Origin: Citromicrobium bathyomarinum
GTDB taxonomy: Bacteria; Pseudomonadota; Alphaproteobacteria; Sphingomonadales; Sphingomonadaceae
Assembly: GCF_021021475.1 (NCBI RefSeq)
Contig: NZ_JAINWL010000004.1
Coordinates: forward strand, 186,001-250,000
Length of the DNA stretch: 64,000 nucleotides
Direction of reading: 5' to 3'
A model generated the notes under the pieces. That model was given only the letters and a program-made list of their open reading frames with translations, had not been told where the DNA came from and searched no databases. This document shows, one piece after another, positions 57,398 through 64,000 of the stretch. How positions within the stretch are numbered: the stretch's first letter is position 1; each line of letters starts with the position of its first letter. A program made the translations under genes and the position numbers.

Positions 57398-57583
57398 ATG
57401 ACCGACGAGACCGACACCCCCAAAGAGCCCGGCCGCGCCCGCGCCCTGCTCTCCACCGCTGACTTCCGCCTGCTGCGCGCCGCTCTTGCGAGCCACGCGC
57501 GGACCACGGAAGACCGCGAGGAACTGGCCAAGATCAACGCGCTGCACCACCGGCTTGGGACCTACGTTCCCGACGCCGAATAG
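57398..57583 (+). CDS. small hypothetical protein
   Basis: A 61-residue soluble protein beginning MTDETDTPKEPG, predicted two-helix (FRLLRAALASHAR; EELAKINALHHRLG). No family recognised. The ATG at 57398 has CGGAG upstream at ten bases. It follows aceA by 100 bases and is followed by a strong hairpin, so it is a single small gene. Confidence 0.65.
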   Translation: MTDETDTPKEPGRARALLSTADFRLLRAALASHARTTEDREELAKINALHHRLGTYVPDAE

Positions 57584-57604
57584 GCAGCCGCACTGGCACC
57601 ATCC

Positions 57605-57637
57605 GGGCGCGCGAGGTCACCATGGCCTCGCGCGCCC
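57605..57637. terminator. strong GC hairpin after the 61-residue gene
   Basis: Perfect 12-base stem (GGGCGCGCGAGG with CCTCGCGCGCCC) and a 9-base loop. Very stable, no U-run on the plus strand. Confidence 0.6.
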
Positions 57638-57702
57638 GCTTGCATTCGGGCGATGACCGGCTAGACCCCCGGCCACTTTACTAGCTGCAGATCGAGACTA
57701 GC

Positions 57703-58350
57703 GTGGCCATTCCCCGTTTCGCCCCCGGCGTGCTGAAATTCCAGCGAGATGTATTCCCCGCGCGGAAGGACTTCTTCGAGAAACTGAGCCAGGGCCAGTC
57801 GCCCGAGGCGCTGTTCATCACCTGCTCGGATTCGCGAATCGAAACCGGCATGATGACACAGACCGATCCGGGTGAGCTGTTCATCTGCCGCAACGCGGGC
57901 AATATCGTGCCCCCGCATACCAATCAGACCGGCGGGATGACCGCCAGCATCGAGTTCGCCAGCGCGGTGCTCGAAGTGCCGCACATCATCGTGTGCGGGC
58001 ATACCGAGTGCGGCGCGATGAAGAGCGCGATGCAGCTGCACGACGATTCCAACTCGCTCGATACCCTGCCTCACGTGCGCGAATGGCTGGGTTACAGCCG
58101 CGCCGCGGTCGATATTGCCGATGCGCTGGGCAACGGGAAGAGCGACAAGGACCGGATGCGGCTGCTGCTGGAGCAGAACGTGGTCCTGCAGTTGCAGCAC
58201 CTGCGCACCCATCCGACCGTCGCCCTGCGGCTCGCCCAGGGCGAGCTGCAGCTGCATGGCTGGGTATACGACATCGCGACCGGCATGGTCGACGTCTACG
58301 ACGATGCGCAGAACCGCTTCGTCCCGATCGACGAGCGCTACAGCCTGTAG
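57703..58350 (+). CDS. beta-class carbonic anhydrase
   Basis: A 215-residue cytoplasmic carbonic anhydrase. Zinc ligands C41, H100 and C103 with the D43-R45 dyad (CSDSR, CGHTECGAM) are intact. Unrelated to the periplasmic alpha-class enzyme at 38.6 kb, so the cell has both. GTG start at 57703 with a weak ribosome-binding site. It ends three bases from the convergent M20 gene. Confidence 0.95.
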   Translation: MAIPRFAPGVLKFQRDVFPARKDFFEKLSQGQSPEALFITCSDSRIETGMMTQTDPGELFICRNAGNIVPPHTNQTGGMTASIEFASAVLEVPHIIVCGHTECGAMKSAMQLHDDSNSLDTLPHVREWLGYSRAAVDIADALGNGKSDKDRMRLLLEQNVVLQLQHLRTHPTVALRLAQGELQLHGWVYDIATGMVDVYDDAQNRFVPIDERYSL

Positions 58351-58353
58351 CGC

Positions 58354-59700
58354 TCAGCCGCCCTTGGCGGGCATCAGGTCGATCGCGGCGGCGGCCAGCG
58401 CCTCCGCCCCGGTCTCGATCACCTTCTCGGCATCGGGCGCCCAGAACGGGCTGTGGAGCGAGGGCAGCGTGCCCTCCCCAGCCTGCGCCGCCTGCCACTC
58501 GTCCTCGGGCACCCCGCCGATCCAGAAGATCAGCGATTCGACGCCATCGGGGTCGGCCCGGCGGTACTGGCTGAAATCCTCGCCACCCATCACGCTGGGC
58601 ACCTGCATCACCCGCTCTTCGCCGAAGCGGGTGCGAAAGCCGCTCATCACGGTTTCGGTGAACTCGGGATCGTTGAAGGTCGAGGGCGTGTAGGGATCGG
58701 CCACGGTCACCACCGGCAGCTGATCCTCCGCAATACCCGCCGCAATCGCCTCGCCCCGCGCGATCCGGGCAATCCCGTCGAGCAGCAGCTTGCGCGCCTC
58801 GTCAGTGTAGCTGCGCACGGTCAGCTGCAGCTTCGCCTCGTCGGAAATGATGTTGTGCTTGGACCCGGCGCGGAAGCTGCCCACGGTGACCACACCCGGC
58901 TCCAGCGGAGACAGCTCGCGACTGACCAGCGTTTGCAGCTTCATCACGATCGAACTCGCCAGCACGACCGGGTCCTTGGTCGATTGCGGATAGGCACCGT
59001 GTCCGCCGACGCCCTTCACCGTGATGTCCACACTGTCGACATTGGCCAGCGCATAGCCCGGCGAATAGCCGATCGTCCCGGCGGGGAACTGCGCGGCATC
59101 GTGGAAGGCGATTGCGTAGTCGGGCTTGGGGAAGCGGGTGAACAGCCCGTCTTCCAGCATCGCCAGCGCGCCCTCGCCCACCTCTTCGGCGGGTTGCAGG
59201 ATCATCACCAGCGTGCCGCTCCATTCGTCCTTATGGTCCACCAGCTGCTGCGCTGCGCCGATCCACGCGGTCATATGCGTGTCATGCCCGCAGGCGTGCA
59301 TCACGCCGGTTTCCACGCCGGTCGCGGGCGTCGCCTTGACGGTGGAGGCAAACGGCAGCCCGGTCTGTTCGACCACCGGCAGGCCGTCCATGTCCGCGCG
59401 GATGAGCACGGTCGGCCCTTCACCATTCTCCATCACCGCGACCACGCCGGTCTTGCCGACACCTTCGGTCACTTCGAAGCCCAGCTTGCGCATCCGTGCG
59501 GCGAGCTTGGCAGCAGTTTCGTCTTCTTCGAAGCTGAGTTCGGGATTGGCGTGGAGATCGCGGTAGAGCTCCATCAGCTCGGGCATGTCTTCCTGCACGC
59601 CCGCGCGCAGGCCATCATCCTGCGCGAAAGCGGCGGTGGAGCACAGCAGCGCGCCCGCCGCCATCAGTGCCGCGCGCGTTGTCCGAATCTGCCTGTGCAT
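58354..59700 (-). CDS. M20-family amidohydrolase with signal peptide
   Basis: A 448-residue metallopeptidase-fold protein, exported by a signal peptide (cut after AFAQ, about 28). RADMDGLPV, MHACGHDTHM and EVGEGALAML are typical of the M20D hippurate hydrolase/IAA-amino acid hydrolase group, with C and H zinc ligands. Substrate unknown; N-acyl amino acid hydrolysis is likely. The start at 59700 gives the signal peptide; three 9-base tandem repeats lie just upstream. Confidence 0.9.
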   Translation of the reverse strand: MHRQIRTTRAALMAAGALLCSTAAFAQDDGLRAGVQEDMPELMELYRDLHANPELSFEEDETAAKLAARMRKLGFEVTEGVGKTGVVAVMENGEGPTVLIRADMDGLPVVEQTGLPFASTVKATPATGVETGVMHACGHDTHMTAWIGAAQQLVDHKDEWSGTLVMILQPAEEVGEGALAMLEDGLFTRFPKPDYAIAFHDAAQFPAGTIGYSPGYALANVDSVDITVKGVGGHGAYPQSTKDPVVLASSIVMKLQTLVSRELSPLEPGVVTVGSFRAGSKHNIISDEAKLQLTVRSYTDEARKLLLDGIARIARGEAIAAGIAEDQLPVVTVADPYTPSTFNDPEFTETVMSGFRTRFGEERVMQVPSVMGGEDFSQYRRADPDGVESLIFWIGGVPEDEWQAAQAGEGTLPSLHSPFWAPDAEKVIETGAEALAAAAIDLMPAKGG

Positions 59701-59729
59701 ACCCCGTACTCCCCTTTGCCCCGATTTGC

Positions 59730-59756
59730 CTGACACACCTGACACACCTGACACAC
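59730..59756. repeat. CTGACACAC tandem repeat (x3)
   Basis: Three exact copies of a 9-base unit, ending 30 to 56 bases before the M20 start codon. Too short to be CRISPR. Confidence 0.85.
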
Positions 59757-59876
59757 AGTCCAGGCGTTCAATTCCAGTCGATATGTAGCCGCCCTTTGAT
59801 CGATCCGGTCGATGAATGGCTGGCTGCGCGCACTATCATAACTGACCCATCGCAGATTTGCAGGGGGTAGGAAATG

Positions 59877-61682
59877 CTAGAGGCGATAGGTCAGCACCAG
59901 CAGGACGGAGAGCGTCGTCACCATCAGCAGCACCAGCGGCACGCCGGTGCGGATGTAATCCGAGAACTCGTATGAGCCTTCGCCCATGATCAGCATGTTG
60001 GTCTGATAGGCGATCGGGGTCGCGTAACACAGGTTGCAGCCGAACAGCACCGCCAGCACCAGCGGTTCGGGCGGCAGGCCCAGCTCGGTCGCGATGCTGA
60101 ACGCGATCGGCGTGCCGACCGTGGCGGCCGTCGCGTTGGAGGCGAAATTAGTCAGCGTGGTCACGAACAGCATGATCGCGCCCAGCACCAGCGCGGGGGG
60201 CAGCGATGACAGGCCCAGCGACAGCGCCATGCCCAGCCACGCGGCCGCGCCGCTCGCCTCGACGATGGAGCCCACCGCGATGCTCGCCGCGACCAGCACG
60301 ATGACCTTGGCGGACAGCGCGCGCCCGACCCGGTCGAATTTCACGCAGCCGGTCAGGAACATCAGGATCGCGCCCGCCAGCGCGGAGATCGCGATCGGGA
60401 ACAGGCCGATCGAGGCGGTGAACACCGCCCCGAACATGATCACTGCGGAGAGCACCGCCTTGGACCGGCGCGGCAGTTCGCGCATCCCTTCCAGCATCAG
60501 CAGGCTGTCGCCCCGTGCGAATTCTTCCAGGTCCGCGCGCAGGCCGGTTACCATCAGCACGTCGCCTTCGGCAAAGCGCATGTCGCCGGCGGAATAATCG
60601 CTGAATTCGTCGGTCATGCCCGTCCAGCGTTCGGGACGATGCACGCCGAGCACGGCAACCCCATAAAGATCGGCCACGCCGGAGCTGGGCAGCGTGCGCC
60701 CGATCAGGCGCGAATCTGCGGTGATCGCCATCTCGACGACGATCACGTCCTCGTTCTGCGCGCTCGCCTTGCGCTTGATCTTCGAAAGCACCCAGTCGGG
60801 CGCCGCCTCGCCGCGCAGCGTGCGCATCGCCTCTTCCACCGCTTCCTGCGGGCCGGAGATCAGCAGGCGCTGTTGCGGCTGCAGCTTGCCGTCAGGCGCA
60901 TCGTGCACGGTCACGCTGTCGGGCAGGCGCGGCAGGATGTCGGACAGGGGCTCTCCGGTCAGCGGGCCATCCTCGCTCACTCTCAGCCGCGCCTGGAAAT
61001 GGCGGCGGGGGCGCGTGTCTTCCTGACGGTTGTCCCCCAGCAGCCGAGGCATCACCAGCCACAGATAGGGCAGCGCGACGGCCGCAGCGACCAGCACGAT
61101 CGGCGTGTAATGGAACACGCTCATTTCCGGCATCCCCAGATCGCTTGCGATGGAGACGACCAGGATATTGGTCGACGTGCCGATGGTCGTCGCCATCCCG
61201 CCGATCAGGACCGCCGCGTTGAGCGGGATCAGCGTCTTGGAGGCAGGCATCGCGCCGCGTGCGGCGAGGCTGACGAAGATCGGCAACAGCAGGACCAGAA
61301 CGGGCGTATCATTGACCGCCATCGACAGCGCCATCGCCGCCACCAGCGAGACCAGCAGCCCGATCTGCAGGTTCCACTTGAACAGCCGCTCAAGCAGATG
61401 CGCCGCAGGCTCCAGCGCGCCGGTCACCACCAGCCCCCGGCCCATGATCATCAGCGCGCAGATCGTGATCAGTGCGTAATGGCCGAAGCCCGAGAAGGCG
61501 AGCGACAGGCCGTCGGTCGGGCGCGTGTCGGGCAGCGGGAAGAAGTAAAGGAACACCGCGATCACCGCGATGGTCATCAGCGAGACGATCTCGGTCGACG
61601 GCCTGCTGCGCGCAAAGCCGATGAACATCGCGATCGTGACCACCATCGCGGCAATCGCGTGAAAGGAAGGGGCTTCTAGCAT
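59877..61682 (-). CDS. SLC13-type transporter with TrkA-C domains
   Basis: A 601-residue inner-membrane protein. Membrane segments lie at about 5-190 and 395-600, split by a cytoplasmic part (about 200-385) that resembles two TrkA-C (RCK-C) domains. NDTPVLVLLLP and ATNILV-type SNT motifs are typical of the divalent anion:sodium/citrate-type (DASS) permeases; here the first reads NDTPVLV. Substrates may be sulphate or dicarboxylates. ATG 61682, 97 bases from tRNA-Leu. Confidence 0.9.
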   Translation of the reverse strand: MLEAPSFHAIAAMVVTIAMFIGFARSRPSTEIVSLMTIAVIAVFLYFFPLPDTRPTDGLSLAFSGFGHYALITICALMIMGRGLVVTGALEPAAHLLERLFKWNLQIGLLVSLVAAMALSMAVNDTPVLVLLLPIFVSLAARGAMPASKTLIPLNAAVLIGGMATTIGTSTNILVVSIASDLGMPEMSVFHYTPIVLVAAAVALPYLWLVMPRLLGDNRQEDTRPRRHFQARLRVSEDGPLTGEPLSDILPRLPDSVTVHDAPDGKLQPQQRLLISGPQEAVEEAMRTLRGEAAPDWVLSKIKRKASAQNEDVIVVEMAITADSRLIGRTLPSSGVADLYGVAVLGVHRPERWTGMTDEFSDYSAGDMRFAEGDVLMVTGLRADLEEFARGDSLLMLEGMRELPRRSKAVLSAVIMFGAVFTASIGLFPIAISALAGAILMFLTGCVKFDRVGRALSAKVIVLVAASIAVGSIVEASGAAAWLGMALSLGLSSLPPALVLGAIMLFVTTLTNFASNATAATVGTPIAFSIATELGLPPEPLVLAVLFGCNLCYATPIAYQTNMLIMGEGSYEFSDYIRTGVPLVLLMVTTLSVLLVLTYRL

Positions 61683-61779
61683 TGCTGAACCCTGCGATAG
61701 CGGGGCGAGGCCCTGCTAGGCAATCGGGGACGCGCATATCGCGTGCGATCATGCACCGATGATTGCGAGCGATAAAATG

Positions 61780-61864
61780 TGGTGCCCCTGGCCCGACTCG
61801 AACGGGCACTCCGTAAGGAACTCGATTTTGAGTCGAGCGCGTCTACCAATTCCACCACAGGGGC
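61780..61864 (-). tRNA. tRNA-Leu (CAA)
   Basis: An 85-base class II tRNA with encoded CCA. Acceptor GCCCCTG/CAGGGGC is perfect, a long variable arm is present, and the anticodon loop CTCAAAA carries CAA on the CTCGA/TCGAG stem. Confidence 0.96.
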
Positions 61865-61880
61865 ACTGGGTCTGACCGAC

Positions 61881-61909
61881 CCATAAGGCGAGGCCGCAGC
61901 CTAACGCAA
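61881..61909 (-). promoter_or_regulatory. possible tRNA-Leu promoter
   Basis: On the minus strand TTGCGT and TTATGG are 17 bases apart, ending 17 bases before the tRNA. It overlaps the 3' end of the inositol monophosphatase gene. Weak -10, so only suggestive. Confidence 0.35.
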
Positions 61910-62719
61910 GGCGTTGGCGACGACCTTGTGCATCTTCGAATGCAGGCCGTCATTGCCGGCCAGCACCTGTTCGTGATGGACCGGCTGGCTACGCCCGCGA
62001 TAATCGGTCACGAAGCCGCCCGCCTCGCGCACCAGCAGGCAGCCTGCGGCGGTATCCCACGGTTGCAGGTCGCTTTCCCAGAACCCGTCGAAGCGCCCTG
62101 CGGCAACCCATGCGAGGTCGAGCGAGGCGGCGCCGAAGCGGCGGATGCCGGCGACTTCGGGGCCGAGCGCACCGTAAATCCGGCTCCATTCGGCAATATT
62201 GCCGTGGCCCTGAAACGGCATGCCGGTCGCGATCAGCGCTTCGTTCAGGCGAGCGCGCGAGGAGACCCGCAGGCGGCCGTCGTGCAGCCATGCGCCGCGC
62301 GTCTTTTCCGCCCAGAAGGTTTCATCGGTAATCGGCTGATAGATCACCGCGGCGGTGACATCGCCCCAGCCCGATCCATCCAGCTTGCGCTCCTGCACCG
62401 CGATCGAGATTGCGAAATGCGGGATGCCGTGAAGGAAATTGCTCGTGCCATCGAGCGGGTCGATGACCCAGCGCGGCTGGCCATCCTCGCCTTTGATCTC
62501 GCCCGCTTCCTCCAGCAGGAAGCCCCAGCCCGGGCGCGCCTGCAACAGGTCGTCGTACAGCGAGCGTTCGGCCCGCATGTCCGCCTTGCTGACGAAATCG
62601 GCCGGGCCCTTGCGGCTGACCTGGAGGTGTTCGATCTCGCCGAAGTCGCGGCGCAGGCGGTTGCCCGCGCGGCGTGCGGCACGTTCCATTACGCGGATGA
62701 GGCCGGTGATTGCTGCCAT
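61901..62719 (-). CDS. suhB: inositol monophosphatase family protein
   Basis: A 272-residue magnesium phosphatase. LLEEAG (metal-binding glutamates about 70-71), WVIDPLDGTSNF with D87 and D90, and WDTAAGCLLVREAGG near the C-terminus are the defining motifs. Dephosphorylates inositol phosphates; SuhB in many proteobacteria also helps transcription antitermination, which I cannot tell from sequence. Located between tRNA-Leu and a secreted protein gene. Confidence 0.9.
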   Translation of the reverse strand: MAAITGLIRVMERAARRAGNRLRRDFGEIEHLQVSRKGPADFVSKADMRAERSLYDDLLQARPGWGFLLEEAGEIKGEDGQPRWVIDPLDGTSNFLHGIPHFAISIAVQERKLDGSGWGDVTAAVIYQPITDETFWAEKTRGAWLHDGRLRVSSRARLNEALIATGMPFQGHGNIAEWSRIYGALGPEVAGIRRFGAASLDLAWVAAGRFDGFWESDLQPWDTAAGCLLVREAGGFVTDYRGRSQPVHHEQVLAGNDGLHSKMHKVVANALR

Positions 62720-62737
62720 GTCGTGTCTTGGCCCGTC

Positions 62738-63136
62738 CTAGCGCGTTGCAGGTTCGGCAGGAGCCGCAGCCGGAGCGTCGGCCGACGGAGCACCCGCTTC
62801 ACGCGCGCCGCACACGATCGCCGCGACCAGATAGACATTGGTCGGGTCGCTGGCATCGATCTGCGGATTTTCGGCCAGCGCCTTGCCGGTCGCCTCGCTG
62901 ATCGTCTTGAGCGTGTTGGAATAGAGGCACCCGATCAGGGCGTCCTTTTCATCTTCCGCGATATTTTCCAGGTCCATCGCCTTGGCGAACAGGCTGAAGA
63001 TGGTGCCCGCGCGCGACATGGTCTGCTGTTCCTGCTCCGTAACCGGTGCAGGCGCTTCGGGCGCGGTCTGCGCGGCGACGGGCGCAGCGGCGAGGCCGAG
63101 GCTCGCGGCGAGGATGATGCTATTCTTGAACGGCAT
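62738..63136 (-). CDS. secreted hypothetical protein
   Basis: A 132-residue protein with a signal peptide (cut after AAQ, about 23), a helical middle with two cysteines (DALIGCLYSN, AAIVCGAR) and a proline/alanine-rich tail. Not a known family. The two cysteines are likely disulfide-bonded in the periplasm. It follows efp by two bases (63139 to 63136), suggesting one transcript. Confidence 0.78.
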   Translation of the reverse strand: MPFKNSIILAASLGLAAAPVAAQTAPEAPAPVTEQEQQTMSRAGTIFSLFAKAMDLENIAEDEKDALIGCLYSNTLKTISEATGKALAENPQIDASDPTNVYLVAAIVCGAREAGAPSADAPAAAPAEPATR

Positions 63137-63138
63137 GA

Positions 63139-63702
63139 TCAGCCAGCCTTTCCGACATAAGTCTGTTCGTACACGTCGACGATGATCCGCGTGCCGCTTT
63201 CGATATGCGGCGGGACCATGATGCGCACGCCGTTGTCAAGGATCGCGGGCTTGTAGCTGGACGAGGCGGTCTGCCCCTTCACCACCGCATCGGCTTCGAC
63301 GATCTGTGCCTCGACCTGTTCGGGCAGCGCGACCGAGATCGGCTTTTCTTCCCACAGCTCCAGCGTCACCGTCATCCCGTCCTGCAGGAACGGGCGCGCA
63401 TCGCCGAGCAGGTCGCTCGGCAGGTTGATCTGCTCGTAGGTATCGGTGTCCATGAACACCAGCTGGTCGCCATCCTCGTACAGGAACTGGTAGTCCTTGG
63501 TGTCGAGGCGGACCTTCTCGACCGTGTCGGCGCTGCGGAAGCGCACGTTGGTCTTGCGGCCATCCTGCAGGTTCTTCATCTCGACCTGCATGTAGGCACC
63601 GCCCTTGCCGGGCTGGGTGTGCTGGATCTTGGCGACCTTCCAGATGCCGCCTTCATATTCGATGATATTGCCGGGACGAATATCGACGCCGCTGATCTTC
63701 AT
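63139..63702 (-). CDS. efp: elongation factor P
   Basis: Relieves ribosome stalling at polyproline. The 187-residue three-domain protein has the modified-lysine loop QPGKGGA with K33 (not R32-type), so modification is probably by EpmA-like beta-lysylation or another lysine pathway. KOW-like N-terminal and OB domains are normal. ATG 63702. Head of a short run with the following secreted protein gene. Confidence 0.97.
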   Translation of the reverse strand: MKISGVDIRPGNIIEYEGGIWKVAKIQHTQPGKGGAYMQVEMKNLQDGRKTNVRFRSADTVEKVRLDTKDYQFLYEDGDQLVFMDTDTYEQINLPSDLLGDARPFLQDGMTVTLELWEEKPISVALPEQVEAQIVEADAVVKGQTASSSYKPAILDNGVRIMVPPHIESGTRIIVDVYEQTYVGKAG

Positions 63703-63830
63703 GGGGATACCTTGGGTTTAGCGAAACGGGGGCTGCCGATCGGGGCCGAAACCAGCGCCGCAGCTGCAAAGCGCGCGCCTTAGCCGAGCACTCATGGTCA
63801 GGCAAGGCAAGCAACGCTATATGGCCGCAC

Positions 63831-64000
63831 ATGGACAGGACTTCTTGCTTCACCCGCGCGCTTCGTGCCGTACCCGCACTCGGCCCATCGCTCGCTCTCG
63901 CGCTCGCTGCCACGCCGCTGATGGCGCAGGCCGGGCCGATCGATACCTTGCCGCTGGGCAAATACGAATGCACTCTTCCCGGCGATGCCGGCGGCGCTGC
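63831..64000 (+). CDS. secreted hypothetical protein (3' partial)
   Basis: The first 56 codons are seen before the window ends. A signal peptide runs to about residue 33 (cut near MAQA), followed by DTLPLGKYECTLPGD. The LPLGxYxCxLPG pattern recalls a small alphaproteobacterial family with no assigned function. ATG 63831. Divergent from efp, with 128 bases between starts. Confidence 0.7.
   Translation, partial: MDRTSCFTRALRAVPALGPSLALALAATPLMAQAGPIDTLPLGKYECTLPGDAGGA

Noticed and set aside
55663-57537. 624-residue minus-strand reading frame
   Set aside because: Antisense of aceA with no family-like sequence.
59730-59756. Candidate CRISPR
   Set aside because: Units are 9 bases with no spacers.

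Overview
The window is GC-rich, densely packed chromosomal DNA from an alphaproteobacterium, most likely of the Sphingomonadales (Erythrobacter-like). This is inferred from gene content: a Coq4-type protein, prsK/prsR with an EpsB-like sugar transferase, an ScfR/RamB-type regulator divergent from a 534-residue isocitrate lyase, the imuA/imuB/dnaE2 mutasome, GTTC-N7-GTTC LexA sites, and many ATGA, GTGA and TTGA gene overlaps. I see no phage, transposase, integrase, CRISPR array, rRNA or plasmid function. No gene-free stretch exceeds 300 bases.

Layout. 1-7.4 kb: the 3' part of a GAF-PAS-PAS-GGDEF-EAL c-di-GMP protein, a M50-like membrane peptidase, tgt, a DUF481 outer-membrane protein and a YadGH-like ABC exporter. 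7.5-11.1 kb: a minus-strand run xseB-ispA-coaD-ppi-queA; queA and tgt both serve queuosine tRNA modification. 11.2-15.7 kb: a DUF457-like membrane protein, purL, DUF3052 and an iodotyrosine-deiodinase-like flavoprotein. 15.7-24.2 kb: coq4 with a TetR-type operator, serB and miaA with overlapping divergent starts, an amidohydrolase, a nitronate monooxygenase, recJ and tRNA-Glu. 24.4-31.1 kb: the phosphate locus phoR-pstC-pstA-pstB-phoU-phoB, with a Pho box overlapping the phoR stop codon and no pstS.

31.1-43.0 kb is the most distinctive region, a DNA-damage mutagenesis island. On the minus strand lie imuA-imuB, then (after three unrelated plus-strand genes) a radical-SAM DNA-repair protein, a DUF4130-UdgX uracil-DNA glycosylase fusion, dnaE2 and an extensin-like protein. 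imuA and the radical-SAM gene start with nearly identical leaders in which a LexA box overlaps the ribosome-binding site. Palindromic repeats are concentrated here: two lie between genes, one appears in frame inside dnaE2, and one forms the last ~58 codons of imuA.

43.1-54.1 kb: a PNPOx-like stress protein, an APC amino-acid permease, an NSS sodium symporter, panB, a TerC-like DUF475 protein, and the prsR-prsK-sugar transferase group expected to control and build exopolysaccharide. 54.2-64 kb: scfR/aceA (glyoxylate shunt), a beta-carbonic anhydrase, an M20 amidohydrolase, an SLC13-type transporter with TrkA-C domains, tRNA-Leu, an inositol monophosphatase, elongation factor P and a truncated secreted protein at the right edge.
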